Under the pieces are notes generated by a model, which searched no databases, was not told where the DNA came from, and was given only the letters and a program-made list of their open reading frames with translations. From Liolophura sinensis (Eukaryota; Mollusca; Polyplacophora; Chitonida; Chitonidae): 64,000 nt of DNA. The translations under genes were made by a program, and so were the position numbers. The stretch lies in NCBI RefSeq assembly GCF_032854445.1, contig NC_088300.1:49529682-49593681 (forward strand), read 5' to 3'. This document shows, piece by piece, positions 44,166 through 55,072 of this stretch (positions are counted from its first letter, which is position 1; each line of letters begins with the position of its first letter).

Positions 44166-45615
44166 TAGAATGCGTTTATTCCCGTTCCACATACTCGTAG
44201 TAAATTATTACCATGCAGGATGTAAACTATTTATCCAGTATCTTATCATCCAAAACAAAGAAATGTCTGAATGGCACGAGGAAAACATTCACACCTGCAT
44301 AGCTAGGTTATTACCTCCTGACGATATCAACTCTCTCTGCATACTGCCGGGTTGGTTAATACCTAAGACTTTAAAAATGATGCTTGTTCCTGCCTGGTTT
44401 GGCACTCAGTACAGATAAATTAGACCAAGGAAACACAAGTTGTTGGCTAGGTGTCAGTGTAATGACTGGATGGGGTGTTACGTCTGGTGTCTTCGGCATG
44501 ATACTGCATATACACATATCCTGAGTATCGAGATTACAATGGTTACAAATGCTGCAATCAAAATCAAAATCTCTTAAACATTCTCTCATAAAATCTTATG
44601 ACAACCATATCTGAGTGCTCAGTGACGGTTGTGGCCTAAGCGGTGTGGCGCACTGCTATTTGTGAATTCGTGATGAAACGTTTTTGATTAAGTCGCTTGT
44701 AATTCAGCGGATTACTGGTTCTGAGAAATTCCTCTTTCACCTATTACGTCGACCCAGTCGAGAAAATGAAGACTCAGCGACAGGAATACATGGCTACGGA
44801 GGCCTTTCTTCCGTAACATTTCGGCGCCTCTTCTACCATCCACACGTGATCAAAACATTTCAAGATTGAACAATCAAGACACAGACACAGACAGTGATTG
44901 TATAGGAAACTGAATATATCCAGGCATAAGCATTCTGGTAACTCTGTTACAGAACCAAATGTAATTTCAAGGGAGGCCACTCTTTAGAGCGGAGCTCCTT
45001 AGGTCCTATGTGCATGAATATTGCAACAGCCATATGCAAACGGCGAGAATGCACTTTGTTATATATTGTTTATCGCTACGTGTATTTTTGCACACAAATA
45101 ATTGCGGACTATTTCGAATATGAAGGCTGTGAAAAAAAAAAAAAAACAAACAAAACAATTTCTCCCATTTTAGAAACATTAAACTCGTGTAACATCAAAA
45201 GATTTGTTCTTTAAAAAAATGGCGCATAAGCAGTGTGAATATAGACAAATCGGTTATGATGATCCAGGATGTGATGCTCAGATATTGGTTTTTGATTCAA
45301 ATTTGTCCTTTTTGGTTGTTTGGATATGTTGATTGAATAGAGTGGGAACACACTCAGTTAACGTTCTCTTCATTCTGTTTGGTGATCCCTAAGAGTGAAA
45401 ATGAATTTCTACCATGAACTGCTCACTATTAATCAATTTTTTGTGTGTGTCGTAAATAGATTTTGTATTAATCACAGGGACACATACAATTGTAATAAAT
45501 GGTTTATGGGAAATTGTCGTCTATACCAAGTACATTGTAAGCACATCCAGAAAAGATGTGTCAATCAAGATTTAATGAAGATTCATTTATACTTGTAAAA
45601 CACTACACAAGACCC
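44166..45615. other. Intergenic DNA
   Basis: No gene supported. A family-2 fragment lies at about 44,400-44,520 (minus; TCTGGTGTCTTCGGCATGATA). A 15-base A run lies at about 45,132. Confidence 0.45.
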
Positions 45616-45616
45616 G

Positions 45617-45843
45617 TCCAATTTATCGAGGTGGTTAACGTGCCAGCGCGGTGCAATGACCCAGGAGCCTCTCACCAATGCGGTCGCTGTAAGTTCAGCT
45701 CATGTTGGCTAGATCACCGGCCATGCGTGCGAAGGTCGCCCAGTAACCTGCGACTGGCCGTGGGTTTTCCCCCTTGCTTTGCCGGCTTTACTCCCACCGT
45801 AATGCTGACCACCATCGTATAAGTGAAATATTCTTGAGTAGAT
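45617..45843 (+). mobile_element. SINE, near full length
   Basis: A head with GGTTAACGTGCCAGCGCGGTG, then GGAGCCTCTCACCAATGCGG, a body with CAGTAACCTGCGACTGGCCG, and an end at GAAATATTCTTGAGTAG. The usual AAATAAATA tail is missing. Confidence 0.75.
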
Positions 45844-46027
45844 ACATTCAGAAAAAATCGCTGGCTTTTGACACCATACACGTAATCTAAGATTGTTTAC
45901 ATACTACTGTTGTCATGGGTAAAGGAAACCGGAATAAACCATCAAACTTTAAATTGCTTACTGATGAACTTTCCCACGTGTTACGTACATGTGACTATAT
46001 GTTCACCATACTGAAAAAACGTCAACA

Positions 46028-46030
<3 letters not shown>

Positions 46031-46098
<68 letters not shown>
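46031..46098. repeat. (AT)n microsatellite, 68 bases
   Basis: Uninterrupted AT dinucleotides. The Y-I-Y-I ORF across it is an artefact. Confidence 0.97.
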
Positions 46099-46099
<1 letters not shown>

Positions 46100-46101
<2 letters not shown>

Positions 46102-47435
46102 TTCACAAACAAATACAGTCGAATAAATGCTTTTTATTGTGATAAGACAAAAACAGTTTTTAAAATTGCAGCTGGGTTATAAAGGAAGCCTTTGCTGAAA
46201 GAACAGCCATGGAATGACTGGAACTACCGGAAATAACACCGGGAACACCTGAGTTGTTTAGAGTAGTGAAAACAGACCTAAGCGCTCAGACATTTTTTCC
46301 ACCGTGCTTGGCAAACTCCATCAACTTCTAATAAAGAACTCTTACGAGGTTAGAGCAACCAGAAACATGGTGTCGCGTCACTCATAGCGCATGCGCATAT
46401 GGTTACAAGGGAAAACACGGGTGTTGTGAGCTGAAACAGACGCGTTCTTGGATTATACAAAATATAAACTGGCACCGCTTTCGATTGTCTCCATTTTCTG
46501 AATGTGCTTACTTTGAGCTGCGATATCTCGGTTGTGCAACATCACAAAAATAAAAAGCTATGCTTTATAAACTTACTGTCAGATACTTTATCGGTATATA
46601 CATTTGGTCCAGTGTTGCCATTTCTTTTAAAACATTATCATTCCGAATAAAGAATTTAAAATATATCTTCCCTAGTCACCGTGGAAAAAAGGTTTACATC
46701 ACGGAGAAAACGTTTTTCATTGTTATAGATGAATTTATCATCCGCCGTGTCCAAACACTTTTGGATATTTTTTAAAGTAATAGCAAAACCTATGAATCAT
46801 TGTAACTGAGTAGAATATGTCAACTTAGAAACAGGCCATCTACATCCTTCCTTTTCCCTTCATTGTATCCTGATAACTCTGCAAATAAACTCAATGTCAT
46901 TATTATTATTATTTAACAATTTCTTTGTGCCGATGTTATTTGGTGCAAATATATATATTTGAAATGTTTAGGGGGGGGGGGGGGCAAGGGTGGCGGAATG
47001 CTGTACATGTGAAAGTTACTCCCCTCCTGAATGTTACAAACTACACTAGTTATTCCCTTTTCGCCTAAATATTTGTCCATTTATGCAAACGGAATACTGC
47101 ACCAGCTATATAAAATCAACTATATTTCCAAAGGTTGATTTTCATTTTCCAAATATATATTCAATATACCTGATACATTTGTTTAATATGATCGAAAATG
47201 CTTTACAACAAATGACAAAGTAAAATGACCCGATATGGGAAAACAATGACTATATAAGAAATACAGATGAAACCAAAAAAAAAAATAATAAAGCTGAATA
47301 AAAGGTTGTTTCGCATACACTGAGCATCGTCTAATATCAAGGCTCTAAATAAAACACATCATTGTAATTAAAATGTGATTGTTAGAACTGTCAAATAGTT
47401 CTTAAAACAACAACAACGTACATATGCTGTCAACA
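46100..47435. other. Intergenic DNA
   Basis: AT-rich, with a G run of about 12 at 46,971-46,983. No coding evidence. Confidence 0.45.
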
Positions 47436-47437
47436 CA

Positions 47438-47680
47438 CTGTGCTCGTGTAATATATGCCTGTGCTCGTGCAACATACGACTTTGCTCGTGCAATAAGTGC
47501 CTGCGCTCGTGTAATATGTGCCTGTGCTCGTGCAACATACGCCTTTGCTCGTGCAATATGTGCCTGTGCTCGTGCAATTAGTGCCTGCGCTCGTGTAATA
47601 TGTGCCTGTGCTCGTGTAATATATGCGTGTTCTCGTGCAATATATGCCTGTTCTCGTGTAATATATGCCTGTGCATATAG
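47438..47680. repeat. Minisatellite, 21-bp unit, about 11 copies
   Basis: The unit is close to TGTGCTCGTGCAATATGTGCC. With a 21-base period and no stops it leaves frames open on both strands (seven-residue repeats A-C-A-R-A-I-C on plus, A-Y-I-A-R-A-Q on minus). It begins about 140 bases beyond the stop codon of the membrane protein gene, so it may fall in its 3' UTR. Confidence 0.88.
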
Positions 47681-47818
47681 GTCACCATATAATCCAAACA
47701 TTTCAATGCATTTAATTCAGTGGAAACAAAATCTAAAAATAATAAGTAAACATATTTTCAGATACAATTTTCAATAGTATTTCCTCTGATGCTCACTCTA
47801 TTTTTTCAGTCACCATTT

Positions 47819-50380
47819 TTAGACTATTCTGACGAGACCCTTGCTTATCCAGTAGCTTTCTACTGCTGTTTCTATACACCGTTTCCAGTGCTCATGGGCA
47901 AGACGGATGTCCAGCTTTGACACAAAGGCTTCCATAACGCGGGGGAGTATGTTGAGGGTGACTGCAGTAATGACCTGGGCTGGAATTGCCAAATTTTGCT
48001 TGATGTTGTAGCTGGCCAGAAGTGTAGTGATGGACACGACGACGAGACAGAATACGGCCAGGCGAAGCAGGAACCAGAACACGTGCTTGTGCAGTGGACA
48101 ATAGCGGTTCATCACGTGTATGAACAGCTCGTACGGAATACCGGGTTGGTTGTCCCGCCATTTCACCAGCTTTCGGAGGCTTCCATGAAGGCCGCAATGC
48201 TTGAGATTCGACTTTTGATTGTCTGATAGAGAAATTTCCACTTCTCCCTGCACTTTGATCGTTTCAACAACAGTGGCGTCATGAGGAGAGATAACTATTG
48301 TATTCCCTGTGACCTTACATACACCTTTGTTCCGCTGACTTTCCAAATTCATACTGGCGTTAACGGTCAAGTCCAGGAGCTCTGAGAAAATGTCGTTGAA
48401 TTTCCTGATGTTTCCGATTAGATAATATGCCAGTGTCCCTGCAGCAATGATATAGCCGGTCGTGTATTCCGGGTAGATGATGAGGCCTATGTAAGTAAAG
48501 TCTATGGCAGAGGTTATGTATATTCCACTGCAGATGAAGAGAATGGCAAAGGCAATGAGATTGTGGATGACTAAGACACTGATAATGAAATGAAGGATAG
48601 CTCTCAATCCGAGGTGAGGCACAACATCTTTCAACCATACATTGTAACCTCTCAGGATTGTGACGGCAAGATAAACCGACGGTAGACCATAGTACACGAA
48701 TGCACAGAGTAACTCCAGCACACAGAATACCGCATACCACACGAACAACACAAACTGTGCGACGGGAAGGGAACATTTTACGGCACACTCATCGGAGAAA
48801 AGTCTCTTGAGTCGATCGTTCACGAGGATAAATCTTTTCACGAAGAGGTCCTTCGCAAACCGCCAAAATTTTCTGTTCATTAGCATGTAAAAGTTAGCGG
48901 TGATCTTGTCGTGGATAAAGTGGTAACCGGTGAGATGAGAAAAGGTAGTCGAGCTCCATTTTTCCATTGTAAGCACGTCAATGGACAGGAGGGTATACAT
49001 CACTTCTGATTTACATTTTAGGTACTTTGTCATAATTTTAGAAAAGTCCCTAGGCAAAAGCAGCATGACAAGTCCCAAGGAGAAGTACAAGGAATACATC
49101 ACGTAAGGTCCACCAAACAGGTAGCCCCAGTTCTTCAAGTTCCACTTAAACCCGAATGGAATGGCCATAAATCCAACAGGGATGTCGTATTCCAGTCTGT
49201 AACGGACCCAACGCTCCTGGGCGCCATCCTTGACTTTCATAAAGATCATGAAACAGATCACAGACGGCGTGAGAAGAATGGCGACTAACCTCTGAAGACG
49301 TGATGCCAGAACAGGACTTGTGCGAAATGGACGGAATAGTTTGCAAAACACTTTTAAAAGCGTGATTGGCTTGTCAACGCCGAGGAATATCCACTTTTCC
49401 TCCAGAACTTCATTTTGGTTGCCGTCCTCTTGGATATCCTCAGATGACAAAGGTTGATAGTTTTGGAGAGAAGGTAAGTTCGTGTCCCCGTCTGGAACAG
49501 ACAGTCGATGAGCTACCCATGACACCACGACAGGGCAGAAGAAAAACCCCAAGAAGACCAATGTATACAAAACACAGTACCACTTTGTCATCGACTGTAT
49601 CTTGTCACTGCAATTAGATACTGTTTTATTTTTGTTAGAAGGATCTTGCCTCTGGTAGCAACATTTGTATCCTGTGTAACCTTTCTCGATACCGAGGAGG
49701 TGGGTTACGTAGTACAAGAAAGGCCCGTAACTTTTATATCTCACCGAGTAGCAGAACACGCTTCGCTTATTCTTGGGTGTTTTCCCATACGAGGTTTCCA
49801 TCATTGCGTTAAAAGCATTAGCTATGATCTGCGTCGAGTTTCCACCTACCTGTACCATACAAGGTGTAGAGCTGTCGGTGGTGAGATTGAGTCTGAGGTA
49901 ATGGTCCGTGTACTTGTCCAGAATACCAAACGACAACGAATAAAAGTCAAGTGAATACCAGAGATAAGGAAAAGCACCGCCTTCCCCGAGCAATGTCCAC
50001 ACCCATACCGTACGAAACAGGGCATCGGGAGTTTTCGTGAAGGATAACTCAGATTTATTTTCAGGATAAACGTGGATGAATCCAAAGTTAACATGTCTGT
50101 AATGCAAACGATTTAGGAAAACCTCTGCAGACGACTTTGTGACAGTGACATTACGGCAGAGTTTTCTGGATATATGCCAAGGCTTGAGGGCAACGCCAGT
50201 GGTGCTCTGTTCCCAAACTGCAACATCACCAATGCCTTTTTCTTCACCCGCGTTGTGAATCCCATGGCCGTTTGACGTGTAAGCTAGAGAAAATAGTAGC
50301 AGAAACATGATAACCAGCCCATTTAGGGGAAATTTCTTCTTATCGCACATAATTCTCGGTAAGTTCCATATTGTGGGCAT
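47819..50380 (-). CDS. Large multi-pass membrane protein, unknown family, single exon
   Basis: An 853-residue protein I cannot assign. The first ATG in the frame is at 50,380-50,378; seven codons upstream only a GTG is available. Residues count from that ATG. A signal peptide or anchor spans 20-37. An extracellular-looking region (about 40-265) holds six possible N-glycosylation sites (77, 108, 165, 181, 251, 256) and six cysteines (75, 174, 210, 240, 241, 257). Hydrophobic segments follow at about 267-291, 364-382, 424-442, 540-563, 597-620, 626-655, 766-789 and 796-815, with long polar loops at 292-363, 443-539 and 656-765 and a charged tail. No channel, transporter or receptor motif was recognised. 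The 2.56-kb frame is uninterrupted, which in this genome points to a retrocopy origin or a naturally intronless family. On the minus strand ATTAAA at 47,714-47,709 could serve polyadenylation. Confidence 0.9.
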   Translation of the reverse strand: MPTIWNLPRIMCDKKKFPLNGLVIMFLLLFSLAYTSNGHGIHNAGEEKGIGDVAVWEQSTTGVALKPWHISRKLCRNVTVTKSSAEVFLNRLHYRHVNFGFIHVYPENKSELSFTKTPDALFRTVWVWTLLGEGGAFPYLWYSLDFYSLSFGILDKYTDHYLRLNLTTDSSTPCMVQVGGNSTQIIANAFNAMMETSYGKTPKNKRSVFCYSVRYKSYGPFLYYVTHLLGIEKGYTGYKCCYQRQDPSNKNKTVSNCSDKIQSMTKWYCVLYTLVFLGFFFCPVVVSWVAHRLSVPDGDTNLPSLQNYQPLSSEDIQEDGNQNEVLEEKWIFLGVDKPITLLKVFCKLFRPFRTSPVLASRLQRLVAILLTPSVICFMIFMKVKDGAQERWVRYRLEYDIPVGFMAIPFGFKWNLKNWGYLFGGPYVMYSLYFSLGLVMLLLPRDFSKIMTKYLKCKSEVMYTLLSIDVLTMEKWSSTTFSHLTGYHFIHDKITANFYMLMNRKFWRFAKDLFVKRFILVNDRLKRLFSDECAVKCSLPVAQFVLFVWYAVFCVLELLCAFVYYGLPSVYLAVTILRGYNVWLKDVVPHLGLRAILHFIISVLVIHNLIAFAILFICSGIYITSAIDFTYIGLIIYPEYTTGYIIAAGTLAYYLIGNIRKFNDIFSELLDLTVNASMNLESQRNKGVCKVTGNTIVISPHDATVVETIKVQGEVEISLSDNQKSNLKHCGLHGSLRKLVKWRDNQPGIPYELFIHVMNRYCPLHKHVFWFLLRLAVFCLVVVSITTLLASYNIKQNLAIPAQVITAVTLNILPRVMEAFVSKLDIRLAHEHWKRCIETAVESYWISKGLVRIV

Positions 50381-50404
50381 TGTGTGACAGCAAACTTTCA
50401 CCTG

Positions 50405-50440
50405 TCCTGTCTGTATATAGCCTCCAGGTTTTCGTGTTGA
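50405..50440 (-). promoter_or_regulatory. Upstream region of the membrane protein gene
   Basis: Minus strand CTATATACAGACAGGACAG lies about 25-45 bases 5' of the ATG. It offers both a TATA-like word and a possible acceptor (ATACAG). I cannot say which, if either, is used. Confidence 0.2.
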
Positions 50441-50765
50441 TGATCTCTTTACCTCTGGAACTGAATGCGTTAGTCAAGTACAGTTATAGCCCCACTTCCT
50501 CCCCGTCCCTTGATGCGAGTCCTATTAACTGCACGTTTTCAGTGTTGTACTATCAATACTCCTAAAAATAGCGCCCAATCAGAGAGCCAGAACGCACCAT
50601 GGAATGGAGTTCACAACGGGAAGTACCGAAAACGGTTGAAATGTGATTACCTGATCAGTATGTTAAACTTGGATGAAAACAAAACCAGAGGGAAAAGGAA
50701 AAAAAACAGTACATACTCCGTCCTCATACTTTGACAGTGTACTTGTATATGATGGCTGTTTATTA
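50440..50765. other. 5' flank of the membrane protein gene
   Basis: A few hundred bases without a supportable gene. Short plus-strand ORFs lack context. Confidence 0.35.
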
Positions 50766-50769
50766 GCTC

Positions 50770-50919
50770 TTCGCACTTGGGAAGGTCTACCAGCAACCTA
50801 TGGCTGGTCGTGTGTTCCCTCCTGGGCTCTATTGGTTTCTCCCCACTATATGCTGGCCGACGTCATATGTAAGTGAAATGTTCTTGAGTACGGCGTAAAA
50901 AACTGAAATAAATAAATGT
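50770..50919 (+). mobile_element. 5'-truncated SINE
   Basis: It starts in the body (CGCACTTGGGAAGGTCTACC), contains CTATGGCTGGTCGTG, and ends GAAATGTTCTTGAGTACGGC, then TAAAAAACTGAAATAAATAA. Confidence 0.75.
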
Positions 50920-52030
50920 TAGCTCCTTGTGATGGGGCTTACAAAGCAAAGCCTCGTTTAGGAAGTTTGTGAGAGGTGTGTAGTTATATACAGGTGTACA
51001 GGCATATGTCTGCAGCAGTCCCAAGTAGTCACGCGTGACGAAAGGCAGCAGACTTATTAGGTGAATGTAACAGAGAATGATCTTTTTGCGAAATAGGTGA
51101 AATAAGTGCATTGCAAAAGCCACATAACATAAATTATATGTCACATGAAAATCCATAAAACGAGTCGAATTCTGATAGATTTTTCTTTAACATACTGGAT
51201 TCTACGGTGGCCATTTCTGAACATATAGTGAAAAATGACATCACATCGATCAAGCCACATGGCACACAGAGACCCCTAGACTTCTGCACACAAAATACAC
51301 TTATACCGCGAGGAATATAGTCCCAGAATGGACTGTAAAACGAGCTATTACAGCAAAAATACGAATGTGACGTCTTTGACACCCAACAGACCACAAAGGA
51401 ATACGCAGTTTTGCAAGCATTTTACTCGGTAGGAAGGTTTATAAAAAAAAAAATAAAAGAAAAACCCAGAAAAAAATAAAATAAAAAACAAAAACAACAA
51501 TAATAATAATCTAACCGTTTTTCCATAATAACAATAATAATAATAATAATAATAATAATAATCTAACCGTTTTTCCAGGACATCGTTTAATATAGTCTTT
51601 CGGGATTGATCTCACGTCTTAAGACAGTAAAGTTTTGCAGGTTAGAAAATAACGAACTGGACATTTGTGTAGCATCCCGACGAAACAACCCGCAGAAAAA
51701 TCGGCTTGCCGCTTCTCAGCCATGCTCGCCAATAACTATATATTTGTTCCGAGATAGGTCCACCAAGGGTAAACTCAATTTGCAGTTCCTGATAAAAAGC
51801 AGGTCCTTTTGTCACTGGCCAAGTTTATTTTACACTATGAGATCATTGATTCGAGGTACCAGATAATTCTCGGGTTTATTTCTTTCTGACTGGCAAAGAA
51901 ACAAAATAAACTCGAGATTTTATGTAGTAGCACATAACTATCTACCGGTACGAGATAAATCGTAACATTATTTCTTTTTGAATGGGTGCAAAGACTTTTT
52001 GGCATGTACGTTTTACTGCTCTGTATAAAT
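50920..52030. other. Intergenic DNA
   Basis: No gene supported. An A-rich and ATA-repeat patch at about 51,435-51,575 contains a duplicated CTAACCGTTTTTCCA, probably a short tandem duplication of an AAT-repeat edge. Confidence 0.5.
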
Positions 52031-52183
52031 GTATTTATTTATTTGATTGGTGTTTTACGCCGTACTCAAGAATATTTCACTTATACGACGGCGGCCAGCA
52101 TTATGGTGGGTGGAAACCGGGCACAGCCCGGGGAAACCCACGACCATCCGCAGGTTGCTTAGAGACCTTCCCACTTACCGGCC
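52031..52183 (-). mobile_element. SINE, minus orientation, 5'-truncated
   Basis: Reading minus: CTTCCCACTTAC... wait-free body GGTTGC, CCCGGGCT, AATGCTGGCCGCCGTCGTAT and the tail ACACCAATCAAATAAATAAA. It stops within the body and directly abuts the next SINE in opposite orientation. Confidence 0.85.
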
Positions 52184-52421
52184 CTCAGTCGGTTAGCGCG
52201 CTAGCGCAGCGTAGTGACCCAGAAGCCTCTCATGCGGTCACTGTGAGTTCAAGACCAGCTTATGTTGGCTTCCTCTCCGGCCGTAAGTGGGAAGGTCTGC
52301 CAGCAACCTGCGGATGGTCGTGGGTTTCCCCCGGGCTCCGCCCGGTTTCCACCCACCACAATGCTGGCCGCCGTCGTATAAGTGAAATATTCTTGAGTAC
52401 GGCGTAAAACACCAATCAAAA
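52184..52421 (+). mobile_element. SINE, plus orientation, nearly full length
   Basis: It starts CCTCAGTCGGTTAGCGCGC, contains GTGAGTTCAAGACC (B-box side) and ends GAGTACGGCGTAAAACACC, CAATCAAAAA. With its neighbour it forms a head-to-head pair whose bodies are nearly identical inverted repeats of about 140 bases. Confidence 0.88.
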
Positions 52422-53080
52422 AAAACAAAAAAAAAAAAATCACTTACAAGCCTCTGTATAAATAAATTGGACTGAATTTGGGCCATCTGTTTCCTCGTGT
52501 TACAAAGTTCAGTCACGAGCTAACGAGCTAATACACTTCCTGTTTATTACAAACGCTTATAGCGAGTTTTAAATCCGGTGGGTTAATACCCCATCCAACC
52601 CCAGGGCTGTGCAGTACTACACCCCCCCCCCCCCTTAGACACTTCAAATCACAGCGTATCCACCACAAGCAGTTAAGGATACTTGATTAGAAACATGACC
52701 TAAATATTTATCGTGTGGACAGGATGCTACACATGTTAATACACATAAACTGTATCCAACATACCCTCTGCTTGTCCCAAAATAACACAAGGAAATTCAT
52801 CAGCTGATAGTATCGCATGTCAAACACTGGATGCCACTCGGTATAGCATTGTACATAAAATATTCATTTATTCATAGTGTGTCAAACTAAAGACCATTAC
52901 ATTTCACACACATCAGTTAATGAAACTACTATTTCATCTATGATGTTGAAGTGTTTATGAGTGTCTTATTCCTATTTAATGATGTGTGTGAGATATCAAA
53001 GTCATGCGTTTAAAACATTTTGAAAAATTGCGAATTTAAAAGGGTTGTTGTTTTTTGGTCCTTGGCACATGCACATGTGT
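52422..53080. other. Intergenic DNA
   Basis: Nothing recognised beyond a C run at 52,622-52,634. Confidence 0.4.
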
Positions 53081-53084
53081 AGTG

Positions 53085-53330
53085 CAAAAAGCACCTTCAA
53101 AACAGCGCGATTCAGTGTGAGGAAAAAAACATATAATACAGCGCGATTCAATGTCATGAAAAGAGAACCTATCAATACAGTGCGATTCAATACCACGAAA
53201 AGAGAACGTATAATACATAGCACTTCCATCGCGTGAAAAGAGTAGATATATTAAATCGTGATAAAAACATCTATATAATACAGCCCGATTCAAATCTGTA
53301 AAAAAGAACACGCAACACAGCGTTATTCCA
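53085..53330. repeat. Diverged minisatellite, about 37-bp unit
   Basis: About six units share TACAGCGCGATTCAAT and ATGAAAAGAGAAC. Spacing varies between 36 and 39 bases. Confidence 0.7.
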
Positions 53331-53499
53331 TCCCTCTAATTCGACGCTCAGTATGCAGCCTATGCTGACTCTTGACCAGTGAGGTTACAGGATCAACACC
53401 AGCTCTCGCTGATGTGTGTCGAATTTCCAGGTTGTGAGTTACCTTTGATGGGAGGTGGTTTTCTCCGATATATGCAAGGTTTTACTTTACGTAACCTTT

Positions 53500-53610
53500 G
53501 TCTACAGCACATTAGACATTCATGAGGATTTCTTGGTATACACATTAGACATTCATGTTGATTTGTATTTATACACGTTAGCCATTCATGATGATTTGCT
53601 GATATGAACA
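53500..53610. repeat. Degenerate units of the 33-bp repeat
   Basis: ACATTAGACATTCATG and CACGTTAGCCATTCATG recur about every 35-40 bases. They resemble an older part of the array at 53,694. Confidence 0.5.
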
Positions 53611-53693
53611 ATGTTCCTGAACTTTATTTTGGACAAGGACCTGTGTCGTTCATGGTTGCTTGTTGCTGTCCTAAAAATATGATCATGATCATT

Positions 53694-54199
53694 TATTGGT
53701 ATGCACAGTAGTCATTCATGGTGATCTGCCGGTATGCACAGTAGTCATCCATGGTGATCTGCCGGTATGCACAGTAGTCATCCATGGTGATCTGCCGGTA
53801 TGCACAGTAGTCATCCATGGTGATTTGCCGGTATGCACAGTAGTCATCCATGGTGATCTGCCGGTATGCACAGTAGTCATTTATGGTGATCTGCCGGTAT
53901 GCACAGTAGTCATCCATGGTGATCTGTAGGTATGCACAGTAGTCATTTATGGTGATCTGCCGGTATGCATAGTAGTCATCCATGGTGATCTGCCGGTATG
54001 CACAGTAATCATCCATGGTGATCTGTAGGTATGCACAGTAGTCATTTATGGTGATCTGCCGGTATGCATAGTAGTCATCCATGGTGATCTGTAGGTATGC
54101 ACAGTAGTCATCCATGGTGATCTGCCGGTATGCACAGTAGTCATTCATGGTGATCTGCCGGTATGCACAGTAGTCATCCATGGTGATCTGCCGGTATGC
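53694..54199. repeat. Minisatellite, 33-bp unit, about 15 copies
   Basis: The unit contains GGTATGCACAGTAGTCATCC and ATGGTGATCTGCC, with variants (ATTTATGG, TGCATAG, TGTAGG) arranged in a partly periodic order. Eleven-residue repeats are open on both strands (A-Y-R-Q-I-T-M-D-D-Y-C on minus, V-C-T-V-V-I-H-G-D-L-P on plus). Confidence 0.9.
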
Positions 54200-54935
54200 G
54201 CTACAAGTGGTTGTGTTGATAAGTTGACATAAATACTGAATGTAGACTGAATAGTACTTGTCACATGTCACAAGGTCTGTCAGTTACCGGGCAAAGGCCT
54301 GTCGTTTACTGCACACATATAAACCACTACGATCACAGGCCCTATAGAAATGAAATGTACCTGAGACGGGGATTAAACATTCAGCAAAATATCTTACTTA
54401 TACCTAATTTATTTCAAATTGTAAGGCAGTGCGACCATAGCTTATCGGCGATTGCTTGATTGATCGATAGTTTTTTAACGATGAAGATGAAGAGTGAAGA
54501 AGTCTGTTTATTTGTTGCTTTTTTGCAGCCTGGAGTGAGAGACAGCAACAAATTAGCTGTCAGGGCAGTACATTTACGCGTGGGGTCAACATGACGAAGA
54601 AAACTTCCCTCAGAGTGAAATGAGGTGGGGAAAAGTCCAGGGAGATTATGTTAGCCACAGCGCGAATTCATCATCACCAACAAAGTGACGTGAAATGTAA
54701 AACTGCACATGCCTACATCAACCATAACAAAGGACAAAGTTATTAGAGTGACATTCACAGATTATTGTAACATGTGATTCTAATTAGGCCTATCAGCAGC
54801 AACATTAACATTCTATAATCCTTTTTGTGTTCAGCAGAGATTAGCAGCAATTTAGATGATAAGGATAGTGCGAATTCTTCCTTAGCCTAACTTCATGTTG
54901 TGTATAGGCCTATGTCACATACTTTATTTACTAAC
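54200..54935. other. Intergenic DNA, nothing recognised
   Basis: AT-rich, no supportable gene. Confidence 0.4.
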
Positions 54936-54937
54936 CT

Positions 54938-55072
54938 GCGGATGGTCGAGGATTTCCCCCGGGCTCTGTCCGGTTTCCTCCCACCACAATGCTAGCCGCT
55001 ATAGTATAGGTCTTAGTGAAATATTGTTGAATACGACACAATACACCAATTAAATAAATAAATAAATAAATA
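54938..55072 (+). mobile_element. 5'-truncated SINE
   Basis: It starts TAACCTGCGGATGGTCGAGG, contains CCTCCCACCACAATGCTAGC, and ends with CACCAATTAAATAAATAAA and further AAAT copies. Confidence 0.78.

Noticed and set aside
46031-46098. Membrane peptide Y-I-Y-I from the ORF track
   Set aside because: Pure AT dinucleotide repeat; the same holds for 56,679-56,770.
47402-47777. Overlapping ORFs with 7-residue repeats on both strands
   Set aside because: Artefact of the 21-base minisatellite.
50381-50401. Seven-codon N-terminal extension of the membrane protein
   Set aside because: It would start at GTG; the first ATG is at 50,380.
53693-54271. 192-codon minus-strand ORF with 11-residue repeats
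   Set aside because: Follows from a 33-base tandem repeat lacking stops; open on both strands.
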